Shown here piece after piece: positions 53,791 through 64,000 of a DNA stretch of 64,000 nucleotides. The translations under genes were made by a program, and so were the position numbers. The notes under the pieces were generated by a model, which ran no database searches, was not told where the DNA came from, and worked only from the letters and a program-made list of their open reading frames with translations. Origin of the DNA: Girardinichthys multiradiatus (taxonomy: Eukaryota > Chordata > Actinopteri > Cyprinodontiformes > Goodeidae); the NCBI RefSeq assembly GCF_021462225.1, contig NC_061798.1, positions 22,962,820 through 23,026,819 of the forward strand, written 5' to 3'. How positions within the stretch are numbered: position 1 is the stretch's first letter; every line of letters begins with the position of its first letter.

Positions 53791-54751
53791 TCCATCCAGG
53801 ATGGCACATCAATGTGAGCTGTGGCAAGAAGGTTTGCTGTGTCTGTCAGCGTAGTGTCCAGAGCCTGGAGGCGCTACCAGGAGACAGGCCAGTACACCAG
53901 GAGACGTGGAGGAGGCCGTAGGAGGGCAACAACCCAGCAGCAGGACCGCTACTTCCGCTTTTTTGCAAGGAGGAACAGGAGGAGCACTGCCAGAGCCCTG
54001 CAAAATGACCTCCAGCAGCCCACAAATGTGCATGTCTCTGCACAAACGGTTAGAAACCGACTCCATGAGGATGGTATGAGGGCCCGACGTCCACAAATGG
54101 GGATTGTGCTCACAGTCCAACACCGTGCAGGATGCTTTGTATTTGCCAGAGAACACCAGGATTGGCAAATTCGCTACTGGCGCCCTGTGCTCTTCACAGA
54201 TGAAAGCAGGTTCACACTGAGCACATGTGACAGACATGACAGTGTCTGGAGACACCGTGGAGAGCGATCTGCTGCCTGCAACATCCTTCAGCATGACCGG
54301 TTTGGCAGTGGGTCAGTAATGGTGTGGGGTGGTATCTCTTTCCGTGTGCTCGCCAGAGGTAGCATGACTGCCATTAGGTACCGAGATGAGATCCTCAGAC
54401 CCCTTGTGAGACCATATGCTGGTGCGGTTGGCCCTGGGTTCCTCCTAATGTAGGGCAATGCTAGACCTCATGTGGCTGGAGTGTGTCAGCAGTTCCTGTA
54501 AGATGAAGATATTGAAGCTATGGACCGGCCCGTCCGTTCCCCAGACCTGAATCCAATTGAGCACATCTGGGATATCATGTTTCGCTCCATCCACCAACGT
54601 CACGTTGCACCACAGACTGTCTAGAGTTGGCGGATGCTTTAGTCCAGGTCTGGGAGGAGATCCCTCAGGAAGCCATCCGGCGTCTCATCAGGAGCATGTC
54701 CAGGCGTTGTAGGGAGGTCATACAGGCACGTGGAGGCCACACACAATACTG
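53791..54751 (+). pseudogene. Tc1 transposase, heavily broken (copy h)
   Basis: The open part at 53821-54453 reads [31 protein letters not shown] and GSVMVWGGI. It carries TGA near 53814, TAG at 54451 and TAA near 54499. A deletion lies near 54340 after GGTATCTCTTTC, and another frameshift near 54621. Confidence 0.85.
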
Positions 54752-54777
54752 AGCCTCATTTTGACTTGTTTTAAGGA

Positions 54778-55126
54778 TGTAAGATAGTGACATAAATATT
54801 CCAACAGATGTTGCTGTTGTTCTGTGGGTGTTCTTTAGAAATGCAGCAGTTCTGGGATGTTAGTCCTAGTAGGGACACCGTAGCTCTGAGGTTTTGCCGC
54901 GAAAGCTACCATATCCTACACAGTTTGCTTTTACTGCCTGTAAGGTGTAAGAAGAGCGACTGGATGGAATAAATGCTCCAAGGTCTCGCCACTACGCAGA
55001 ATCCTGTGTCTGGTGCCTCTGTTTCCACATGGAACACACCTCACCTACATCCAAAACACAACGCAGAGTTCACGGAGTGTCCTCCACAAGCCACGGACGC
55101 ACAGAGTGATAGACTGGGTTACATCG
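54778..55126 (+). mobile_element. Candidate solo LTR inserted in Tc1 copy h
   Basis: About 346 bp start with TGTAAGATAGTG and end with GGTTACA (TG...CA form). An AATAAA-like signal (GGAATAAATGC) sits near 54968. It interrupts the GTTTTAAGGA/CATTACATC sequence of the Tc1. The flanks AGGA and TCGA are only a weak candidate for a 4-bp duplication. Confidence 0.5.
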
Positions 55127-55369
55127 ACATTACATCAAAGTTGGATCAGCCTGTAGTGTTATTCCACTTTAATTTTGTGTGTGACTCCAAATCCAGGCCT
55201 CCGTTGGTCAATAAATTTGATTTCCATTGATACTTTTTGTAGGATTTTGTTGTCAGCACATTCAACTTTGTACAGAACAAAGTATTCAATGAGAATATTT
55301 CATTCATTCAGATCTAGGATGTGTTATTTCAGTGTTCCCTTTATTTTTTTGAGCAGTAGAGAGAGAGTA

Positions 55370-55660
55370 GAAGTATTTGAACACCCTGCGACTTTGCAAG
55401 TTCTCCAACTTAGAAATCATGGAGGGGTCTGAAACTTTCATCTTAAGTGCACGTCCACTGTGAGAGACATAATCTAAAAAAACTATGATTTTTAAAAATA
55501 ATTTATTTGTGTGTTACTGCTGTAAATAAGTATTTGAACACCTGCCAATCAGCAAACATTCTGGCCCTCAAAGTCCACCTCCACTCCACTTATTCTAAAT
55601 TAGAAGCACCTGTTTGAGGTCGTTACCTGCATGAAAACACCGGTTGGCCCATCTTCTCCA
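55370..55660. mobile_element. Tc1-type element end (fifth family)
   Basis: AGTATTTGAACACCCTGCGA, GACTTTGCAAGTTCTCC, AATCATGGAGGGGTCTGAAA and a second AAGTATTTGAACACCTGCC are the well-known terminal blocks of another fish Tc1 family. No transposase remains. Confidence 0.65.
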
Positions 55661-56090
55661 GAATTGTCCTAAACAAGCAACAGGAAAGAGGGAAAACCAA
55701 AAGAAGAATATTAATCACTGGATGGATATTTATGAAAGTTAGAAAGATAGGAGTTTTTGAAACTGGACAGAAACTGTCTGCAACGAATGTTGTTATTATA
55801 CCTCCAAGCTCCAGTAAAAAGGTGGTCATTCTCACCCGAGTTTGATAAACTGACCCGTCTGCTCCTTTGTCCCTAAACAACAAAAAAAACCATCTTGCAG
55901 TCCAGCGAGGCAAGCCGGCAGTTACTATCGGATCGGAAAACTCCAAACACGTCGAAGCACGTTTGAAATTAAGCGATGTCTTGATAAATCAAGCAGATTT
56001 TTCACGTCTACACAGTTATATTCCCACACTAAAAATATTGTAAATGTTCATTTGTGTCACAGAAAGTGTAATTTTTCACAGTTTACTCAC

Positions 56091-56115
56091 AGCTTTTGCC
56101 ACTGTGGTCCGCCAT
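56091..56115 (-). CDS. Candidate upstream exon with ATG
   Basis: The minus strand reads GCAGCCATGGCGGACCACAG and on to AAAGCT, then GTGAGT. The ATG (56115-56113) is in a strong initiation context and is followed after 25 nt by a consensus donor at 56090. It may be the first exon of slc43a3 with a leader peptide (MADHSGKS...), or the start of another minus-strand gene. Confidence 0.4.
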
Positions 56116-56300
56116 GGCTGCCCCTGCTTGACCAAACTGCTTCGACCCGCAATGAATCATGGGAAAAGATGGACCGCGAAGGATACTCACAACAACGCAT
56201 CCTTCAAATCGGGCAAAAGGATGACACATTTGTCAGCTGCATTTGACAGACCTTCCGCGCCGCGCTGTGACGTAATTGGCCCACAAGTACGGACTTAGAA
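56116..56300 (-). promoter_or_regulatory. Candidate promoter of slc43a3
   Basis: CpG-richer than its surroundings (CGCGCCGCGCTGTGACGTAA), with a CRE-like TGACGTAA next to an inverted CCAAT box (ATTGG) at 56267-56280. It lies just before the candidate first exon and 3.4 kb upstream of the slc43a3 coding start. Confidence 0.5.
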
Positions 56301-57459
56301 GGATCCAGCCCCTGAATTGGGACACACCCTCGGCCTGCACATGGATCCTCCTTCTTCCTGTATATTGACCAATAGGATAGGAGCTGTAGAGAAGAAGGCA
56401 GCCCTCCTCATTTGCATAATGAAGCAGAAATGCATACGGTAAAGGAAAAAGAGAGACGAGCAAATGTAAAAAGAACAAAGGCATGTGTAAGGAAAAAGAA
56501 AATATATATATTTCTGCTTTTATTTTTAATTTTGTCAGGACTGGTCCTCCATAAACTGGACCATGGCTACAGTATAAGCTACAACACTAGATCTCTGGCT
56601 ACAATTATTTAAATGAAAGTTTGGGAGCACTCTGAGATGTTTAAAACCAAAAGTAAAATGTTGAAAGTTGTCAGAATGGCTTTATGTTTTACTGTTCTCC
56701 TTCAAATCCCAACACAAGCAACAGTTTAAATTTGAGTATATGATTATGCTCAAATTCAAAATGTTGCTTGTGATGCTTCCATGCTGACCAGACTGTGGGG
56801 AAGAAGAGATTGTGTATCTTAGGTGGACATTCGTGGCTAAATTAAATGTGACTAAAAGTGTGAGTTGAAGATTGACACAACTATAAAAAGTCTAATTAGT
56901 CCATTTTATGCTTGCCTTATAATTTCTACTTCGAAAATGTAAATAAAAATATAAGCAAACATAACTTTTTTTGTCCTATTTATGCCCAGGTTGGTTTAGA
57001 AATGCAAACAATGCCTTGATATAAATCCTAACAGGAAATACAGCTTGAGTAAAAATGAAAAAATATAAACATTTCAGAATTATTGGTTTGTGACAAAGAT
57101 TAAAATAAATACCAAGTTGAATCATTTGCCTACAAGATCAAGGACATAATAAAAATAAGAATTTTGTGTACAAAGCACAAAAGCTTGGTCGAAAACATGT
57201 TTTGATACATTTCATCAAGTAATTAATTAATAAATAAAAAGGGATGTTGTACCATTCTGTATTTTACTGCAAAAGTTGCTTGCATCACCACATTAAAAAT
57301 GCTCTGCAAAGCTCTGTTAATAAATATTTATATATAAACATGTGTAAAACCTCTGCATGTTGTAACTTCATTATTTTGAGCCTCTTCTATGTGATCTATT
57401 TATTTATTATTTTCTATTTTATGCAATCTATTTTGTAAAGTGTGTCAGTGCATCCTGCA
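56301..57459. other. No gene recognised
   Basis: AT-rich intergenic sequence. Two copies of TGCTTGTG/CAAATTCAAA-like words near 56700-56770 form a loose inverted repeat. Confidence 0.5.
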
Positions 57460-57870
57460 ACAAAACACACAACGAACACGATGCTGCCTCCCCCGTTTAT
57501 GGGTGGATAACGAGAGTCTCTGACCAGCTTCAGTCGACATCTTCACAAAAACCTTTGCTGAGGTTAATCAACACATTTGCAACAAACGATGTTGACCTTC
57601 AGGATACACAACCTGTCTCCTTCCTGAACAGTATGATGGCCAGACATTCCCATGCTGTTTATACCTGCAAATAATTGTTTGAACAGATGAATATGGCGCC
57701 TGCAGGCATCAGGAAGGATGGACCACAGAGGATGAACAACAATTGTGGATATCCACAGTTCTCTTCCTGATATCTTGATGTCACAAAAGTTGATAAACAT
57801 GGTAATGATAAGTGACCTAAAACAGAGGTTTAGCCTGATCTAATGTCTGATTTATCTGATTTAAACGGTA
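57460..57870 (-). mobile_element. Tc1-like fossil related to 2010-2610
   Basis: CCTGTCTCCTTCCTGAACAG, CATTCCCATGCTGTTTATAC, GAACAGATGAATATGGCGCC and TCTCTTCCTGATATCTTG repeat the order of blocks at 2010-2610. After an internal deletion, GACCTAAAACAGAGGTTTAG gives the terminal part. Confidence 0.6.
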
Positions 57871-58672
57871 TTTTCAACATTAGTAGCCAGCTATTAAGGA
57901 ATATTAATATCTCAATTTAAAAAGTGACACTGAATGTTGAACCTACTTTCATATTGCTCCATTGATGCCAAAATCATTTGAACATGTTCAAACATCAAAC
58001 CTATAAAGTCACTAAATCATCAGAAAAAAACTAGCCTACTTGATGCTAGCATGTGCGCATGTCATCACTCCTGTAATAGCTCTTGTCTGTTTATATTTTT
58101 GCTTTGATTTTTTTCATGTGCTGTTTTAGGAAGTACCTCTGTCATGTAAAGCACTTTGAGTTTCTCTGAGCTTTGAAATGTTAAACTTTTCAGAGTTGAG
58201 AAGCATTAGACTATTTTGTTGGGATGCTAGCAGCGGCTTTCTCAGCTATTTAGCTATTTAAGGATTTAAACATTAAATTTAACATAATATCTGTTGTTCT
58301 TTGTTCATAAGTTTGGTTAGTAAAAACATTTAGAAATATCTGTAGCAAAAGGTAAACTTTTTTATATGAGAGCAGTTGGAAAGGTTAAATAATTTGACAT
58401 TCCTATGATGTGGTTTAGTTTTGCTTTGTAGAATACAAATTACGATAATTTAATCCAAAGTCCTTGTATGAAGCATTTACCTGGGGTTATCCCTTCACAC
58501 TTATTTAGGTACACTCCTTGAAGAAGCTGATTCATCGTCAGATTTCAGGGCATCCTAGACATTATTTATTTTGCCACTTTGTGTTGTGTAATTAGTTATC
58601 GTACAGCAGACATTTTGTATGTTTAAGGGAAAACAAATAAAATGCCAAACACAATTCCATTTTACTGTATTT
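57871..58672. other. No gene recognised
   Basis: AT-rich. AAGCACTTTGAGTTTCTCTG near 58148 recalls a SINE tail but is isolated. Confidence 0.5.
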
Positions 58673-58689
58673 AAAAGGTATTTAGATTT

Positions 58690-60473
58690 CCGGTTGTGGG
58701 TGCCGTGCTGGGTGGGGTCTGCCCTGTTGCGCCGGTGGGCGGGGGTGGCGCTGCGCAGGGCCCTTGCCTTGCCGTTGCGGCGCACTGTGTGGTGGGGAAG
58801 CGGGGTGCGGCGGGGTTTCTTAGAGCGGGGCTGTGTGTGGAGCTTGCGCTGTGTGGGTGTGGCTTCATTGGCTTCTCGGCCACGGAGTTCACCTGTGGGG
58901 GTGTGCCCCTGTGGGTGTGGGGATTCGTGCCGTTTGGGTTCACGGGGATGTGTTCGATATCGGTGTCCTTGTTGGGGGTGGCCCTGTGGGGAGGTTCTTG
59001 TTCTTGTTGGGGTTCACTGGGGGTGGGAGATTCATGGGGTTGAGATCAGGGTTCGTTGGGGGGTCGGGACTGCTCCGTCCTGGGGCGGCTTCGGTTGGTG
59101 GGTTGCTTTGGGCCATGTGGACCCCTCTTTTGTACATAGCCCCCTCTCCAGAGGTGGATGGGGGTTGTTGGGGACTGGGTTCGGGGCAGGACCTGGGCGG
59201 GGGTCACCCGGGTCTGGGCAGTACCGGCGCTGTCTGCCTGCCTCTGCCCCAGGAGGGAAGGGGACTACCTCCTGGGTCCGGGGGCTGGTTGCCCTGAGGG
59301 GGTACAGGCGCCTGGACCTGGGAGTATACAGTATGCATGGGGAGTGTGAGAGAGTGTATGACGTCCATTGTTGTTATCCTTATGTTGGGTGTGAGTGATT
59401 TTATGTGTATGCATGAGGGTGGGAGTGGATGATTGTGACTGTGTGTGCCTGTTTTTTGTTTTTTTTTGCAACAGGTTGGGTCTTGAACTGCTCCCTCTCC
59501 TGTATCAGCTTCCTCCCTGCCACACCGCCTGCTGGTGGTTGGAGTCTGTGCCCACTGGTGTACTTGTGGTTCTCGGTGTCCGCGGCCGGGTGCTTTGGTG
59601 TGGGCTGGCTCACTCCCGGTGGCTGCTTGCCGGGGCCTGGCCCCCTGGGCTCTGTCGGGGGGGAGGTGTGTCCCGGGGTCTTGGGCCTTTGGGTCCATGG
59701 CTGGATCTGCTCGGGCGTGGACGGCAGCCGGCAGGGCCTGTGGACTCGTCGTTGCGGCTCCCTGGGGCTTCTGCACTGTCGCTGCTGGGTGGTTCCCCTG
59801 GGACTCTTCACTGCTCTTCTCTGGGGGGGTTGCGGTAGTCCCGGCGGTGGTTCTCCTGGGGTTCTTGTGCTTTGGGGGGCCTTTAGATGTCTGTGACTCA
59901 GTTCTCCTCAGTGTCCGTCCGGGGACCATGGGGCAGGCCTGTGGGTCCTCACACTCGCTATTGCATATTTTTGTGGAGAAACCTTGTATACAAAAGCGCG
60001 TCCACACTCACACTCACAGGTGTTAAGCTTCAGGTGCTGACAGATACACAGATGTTCTATTTTGGGCGGCACCTCTCACTAAGTACATTTTACATTCAGA
60101 ATTATCGTGTACTATTTTGTTAAAAAAAAATAAAACAGCTGTAGGTGTATAAGCAAGCAGGGTGTAATCTTGTATTCTCTTTATCCTTCTTTCTCTCCTC
60201 CACTCTTTCCTCCTTTTCTCCCCTTTTTCCCCATCTCTCTTTTTTTTTGAGCTTAATTTTTCCTTTTCATTTCAGTCTCCGTGTCTGTAACAATTGAAAT
60301 ATTCCCAAAGAAGTTTATAATAAAGTTTCTTCTATAAATATCAAGCAGAGCTTTAAAGCAATAGCTGTGATGCGCTGCTTGTGAAAGTAAATCTGTTGGG
60401 CAATTTCTTGGCACTCAGACAACAATTCTGAGCGATATTCTGCCGGACAGGACACGGTAAAAAGAAAAAAAAA
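58690..60473 (+). mobile_element. Poly(A) retroposon with 17-bp target duplication, G/T-rich
   Basis: The flanking duplication AAAAGGTATTTAGATTT lies at 58673-58689 and 60474-60490. The insert of 1784 bp ends in an A-rich run. The first 1.25 kb is extremely G- and T-rich on the plus strand, then AT-rich with a pyrimidine tract (60175-60250). I see no reverse transcriptase or endonuclease motif in any frame. It fits the long 3' untranslated region of a 5'-truncated LINE, perhaps L1/Tx1-like, or a non-autonomous retroposon. Long open frames inside are composition effects. Confidence 0.8.
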
Positions 60474-60490
60474 AAAAGGTATTTAGATTT

Positions 60491-61614
60491 TTTGGACAAT
60501 GTATTATCAGTATACTCATAAAGATTTTACTATACGCTATCCAATTGTTCCAAAATAGTGACTAGCAGTAACACCACACTAGTCGTCAAACATACAATGT
60601 TTTTGTCAAATATATGTTAAATACATGCAACAAGAAATGTATTTTGTACTAATGATTGTATATTTTAAATAGTGAACTTCAATGCCATTTGGTCCTTTTG
60701 TTTAAGAATTCAGAACGATACCAAACAAAACGCTGGTGTGCAAACTGCAAATTCTAATGGTTATTCAGATGGTAAAACAGATTTATCAGTAGCAAGAAAG
60801 TAACTATGACCTTACCCTTAAAAAATTAGTTTAAATATAATGTAATAACAGATATCGTTGCTGCTTCTGGCAAGGCGCTAAATTGTAAACAGATATTTTT
60901 GGCTCTGATTAGGATTAAACCACGTTTTAATAAAACAACCTTCCCCCCCTTTTTGTCTCTATGTATTACGTTTCTCTTTCCTGTCCACTCAACCCAAAGC
61001 CATTCAAGTCTGATGGCACCTCATACTGCTGGTGTCATTTTAAGGCAGTTGTCTGATCCGTATGCAAAATACACTTAGTAAATTCAATGAAAGGTTAAGA
61101 AGTTTGATAACAAATGTATAATGCGAGTTCTGGTCCGGGGTGTTTCTTTAACTTCATCGGGCTGATGTCTGCAAGGGAGAGGAGAACTCATAAAATTGTG
61201 GAACGTAGATCTTCCAGTGAGCGTTGAAGGGTGGACAAGTAAGGGCTTGGAGAAACCAGGGTGCTGCTAGCTGACAGTCTTTAAATTCAGTTTGTCCAGG
61301 AAGGTAACAGCATGAGGAGGTCCGAGTTATCACTCCAGAGAGTCTCACGAAGAGAAATCTCCAGAAGAAAGCTTGAGATTTCACCTTCGGAAACAGAGAA
61401 AAAAATTGTAAGATACATGCAACAGCATAAGGTACAAGGAAAATCTCAGACAGCCTGACTTTACCCCAATGGTTAACACTCAGGTGTCAAATGACAGCAG
61501 CAGGCAGCTTGAGTAATGCTTCAGCTGAGTAGGCGGTTGAGATGCAGGTGCTCCATAAGCATACAGTTCAGCCCTGCCCTTCCTGAAGAAAACCTGCAGC
61601 TCAGTGGAAAAACA
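60491..61614. other. No gene recognised
   Basis: AT-rich intergenic sequence. The minus frame 61154-61384 has no domain. Confidence 0.5.
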
Positions 61615-61682
61615 CCGCATGCCTTGAGACGACAGGTGTTGTGAATTGGCACTATATAAATAAAACTGAATTGAATTGAATG
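61615..61682 (+). repeat. L2 LINE 3' tail
   Basis: GCCTTGAGACGACAGGTGTT, GAATTGGCACTATATAAAT and a short AATTG-rich tail match the 3' end of the L2 element at 10134-12629. Confidence 0.75.
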
Positions 61683-61929
61683 GACAAAACACAACCCAGG
61701 ACCCTGAAAGATGGAGGTTTCTCATTGGTAAAATTAGACTGTGCTTAGGATTAGGCAGCATTTAATTTGTATTTTATGATAACTGGGTCTGACTTCATTG
61801 AAATGTAACCAGATGTAATCAAACAGATTATATTGTATAGTAAGCCAAACTGGACTGGATTACATTGGCATGAGTCGAATGAATCTGAATGGAATTGGAG
61901 TGTAATAAATTGCTCCAGTTTTTCCTGTA

Positions 61930-61995
61930 AAGCTTCTTGAGAAACATCCGTTGGAACTAGGTGCTATTAATTAAACGAAATTGAATTAAACATTG
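61930..61995 (+). repeat. Decayed L2 3' tail
   Basis: CTTGAGAAACATCCGTTGGA and GTGCTATTAATTAAACGAAA resemble the tail at 61615-61682 with many changes. Confidence 0.45.
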
Positions 61996-62629
61996 TGGTG
62001 CCTCCTATGTGTAATGATATTTAGTTAAATACTATAATTGCTTCAGATAAATCAATTTTTTTTTCATTCGTGTAAAATCAATAGATGTATTTTTCACAAC
62101 TGGGGGTCAGACAGCTCTGGAGGAGACGTTCCTCATTTCGACCACACGGTGGCAACATCGGAACTCTACAAAAGTGGGTTTAACTTTGAGGCACACTGAA
62201 GTGTGATAATCAGAAGTAAAATTAATTGTTTCTTTTCAAAAGGTGCAATAGAAATATAAGGATAGGAACAATGCACAGCACATAAACTATATCAGAACTA
62301 TGTTTTACGACAAAAAAAAAAGCATCACCAGAAGGTAATTTAAAAAAAAGTGATGAGTAAAAATAAAAAACAAACCTTTAGCTCAGTGTTCCAAGGCACT
62401 GTTTTCAGATTGATGTTAATTTTGTATTTCATTTGCAAATTAAGGTCCCTGGAGGAAACCTGGAGAGGCATTAAGTTGCTTGAGGTCCAGTGAGAGGTTT
62501 CCACTGTAAGTGATGACTTGGAGAATCTATGGTGTAACTTGATGTGAAAGGTGAAAATGACCAGAGCAAATAATGGAGACGTGCTGAAGTTGCAACATGG
62601 GAATCAATCCGCCGAGCCACAGGTTGGTC
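61996..62629. other. No gene recognised
   Basis: AT-rich, nothing named. Confidence 0.5.
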
Positions 62630-62735
62630 GCCTCCATGCCACGCTGCACTGATGCAGTAAATCATGGAAAATTTACAGTGCGTCTAATAAATAAACTTTT
62701 TAAAAATATTCCAATTTATTGAGTTGCACCTGTAC
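62630..62735 (+). mobile_element. Tc1 transposase end and terminal repeat scrap
   Basis: GCCTCCATGCCACGCTGCAC matches the 3' end of the transposase gene (compare 7585-7604 in copy a). TTCCAATTTATTGAGTTGCA followed by CCTGTA matches a Tc1-group terminus. Confidence 0.6.
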
Positions 62736-62779
62736 CTAAACGCGATAAGCATAAAGTAGGATTTCTTCATTTGTATTGA

Positions 62780-63480
62780 GTGTAAAGTCATAGGGGAGGA
62801 GTCCTACAGACGGGAAGGTGAGGGCTCCACACCAACCTACCCCGTCTGAGCGAGAACAAAGTTTCTTTTGTTGACTGGATCATGTGTGGCGTTTAGGAAC
62901 CACATAGTTACCTTAGAATAAGGCGACCCTGGGTCTGGATCTCATCTTTTTTCCTGCTTTCTCACATCGCGCTGGCCCCCGCCTCTTCCTCCCCCCAGCG
63001 GAGAAGAAGAAGAGCACAGACAAGTGAACAAGCGAAGGCGAGGAGAACAGAGGAAACTGCGCTGCATAGGTGAGTGTCTTCTGCGGTCTTCGTCGTGGTT
63101 CCTCTCAGTACCTCTTTCGGGTCGGGGCTTTGTCTCTGCTCGGGGTTTAACTCGGACTCCGCCGACGCGTTTTTTCTTGTCTCACCTAAACTCTTCACCC
63201 AGCCCGGATTGTGTCAAGCGAGAGAACTCGGCTAGGCCCGAAGCCATCAAACACTTCTGGACTTTGACAAACAAAACCCGCTGAAAGTGTCTGCTGAGTC
63301 GGTAATGGTCCTTTTTGCGCTCCGTGCGGCTGATTGGGGGTTGTTGTAGGTGGGAACAGAAGCGGCTTCTGATTTGCTGAACTTGGCTGTTGGGAGCGCA
63401 GGCTAGCGGCGTAGCACAAAGCTAATGGAGCTAGCATCCATGTCTTCCTTTCGTTGATGAATAACTTGCGGGGGAAAAGT
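62780..63480 (+). promoter_or_regulatory. CpG-rich promoter and noncoding first-exon candidate
   Basis: GC- and CpG-rich block with purine-rich GAGAAGAAGAAGAGCACAGA before a consensus donor, CATAG|GTGAGT at 63069/63070. No long frame spans it. It looks like the untranslated first exon of a plus-strand gene that continues beyond the window. Confidence 0.5.
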
Positions 63481-64000
63481 TGTGGTGAACTGTGTTGCAC
63501 TGAAAGTGGCAGTTATAACAAAAACTAAACCCAAACACGTTAGGTTGGTTGGTTTTTAATGTATTTGAGAGACCTTTGAGGGTCTGGGAGGAGTTTTAAC
63601 ATGACACATCGGCTATTCGCTGCTGCATTTTAAAAAGGCATCTACCCCTATTATTTCCATGAGATTCCGTGTGTACTTAGGACAGGTGAGAGTACACGGA
63701 AGTCCCCTGGGCCGTCTTACCACGTAAGCTCGTAAAGTAAAGTCAAAGTCCAGTCTGGGCTTATCAGTTTCCCCCATTGTGTGCTCTGAAACGCCCACTC
63801 TCCGTGGACGGTTAACCTGCGCGGAGCTTTCAGGTGACTATCCTCCTGTTGTTTCTGTGATGGCTTTGATTTTTGTTCATACTTCTGTCTCTGTTTAAAG
63901 TCTGGTTTACAGTTTCTTTTTTTTTTTTTTTGATGTGGTGCGGTAGGTGGAGGAGGGAGACGGGTGGGTACGGTGGTGCTGTTGGTGTATGGTTGGTTAG
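63481..64000. other. Probable first intron, nothing further seen
   Basis: Mixed composition with a T run at 63918-63932 and a GGTGG-rich end. No exon recognised. Confidence 0.4.

Larger units (their letters stand above)
53791..55356 (+). mobile_element. Tc1-like transposon, fourth family, copy h, truncated and split
   Basis: Homology to copy g starts at 53791, without the left end, and runs to 54777. It is interrupted by about 350 bp of foreign sequence and resumes at about 55127 to the damaged right end near 55356 (GAGCAGT). It lies upstream of slc43a3. Confidence 0.85.

Noticed and set aside
6639..54751. Tc1 transposases as functional genes
   Set aside because: Every copy has nonsense codons, frameshifts, internal deletions or missing ends.
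58619..60026. Long open frames on both strands in the G-rich block
   Set aside because: They overlap in several frames, have Gly/Trp/Cys- or Pro/Thr-rich composition, show no domain and lie inside a retroposon. They follow from base composition.

Overview
This window is nuclear DNA of a ray-finned fish. The evidence is vertebrate split genes with GT-AG introns, a fish-like slc43a3, many Tc1-like transposons with long terminal repeats, LINE L2 tails, tRNA-derived SINEs and hAT MITEs. The mix resembles percomorph genomes, possibly a cyprinodontiform, but the species cannot be fixed from the sequence. There are no prokaryotic features.

Two complete host genes can be assembled by hand, and they converge tail to tail. 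The first, on the + strand, has seven coding exons at 9136-38240. It encodes a predicted protein of about 1128 aa with the order BED zinc finger, PR/SET domain, second BED zinc finger, AT-hook-like motif, hAT transposase-derived region. All six splice junctions keep frame. I know no standard symbol for this architecture. It looks like a domesticated hAT transposase carrying a PR/SET module between two BED fingers, and it is the most interesting item here. The second, on the - strand, is slc43a3 (equilibrative nucleobase transporter family). It has twelve coding exons from 52719 down to 42752, predicts 510 aa, and has a probable promoter and upstream exon near 56.1-56.3 kb. A CpG-rich promoter and first-exon candidate for another + strand gene lies at 62.8-63.1 kb.

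Most of the rest is transposable elements. From left to right: a Tc1 fossil split by a LINE whose 5' half is inverted (twin-priming structure, 2.6-5.95 kb); an hAT MITE and a Tc1 copy (6.1-7.9 kb); intron 1 of the BED/PR gene with an L2 LINE, other LINE and SINE pieces and another Tc1 copy (10-17.8 kb); and intron 4, of about 15 kb. Intron 4 holds a Tc1 copy split by a 7.5-kb endogenous retrovirus (19520-27026), a second Tc1 family, a BED-encoding hAT remnant and a deleted Tc1 copy. The retrovirus is antisense to the host gene, and its two 489-bp LTRs look identical although its interior is broken. The space between the two genes (39-42.6 kb) is a pile of Tc1 and L2 pieces, one of which may supply the slc43a3 polyadenylation signal. 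Two further copies of that Tc1 family lie in slc43a3 intron 2 and upstream of the gene. At 58.7-60.5 kb there is a G-rich poly(A) retroposon flanked by a 17-bp target duplication.

All coordinates, splice sites and repeat ends were read by eye. Domain and family names rest on recognised motifs and remembered family sequences, not on searches.
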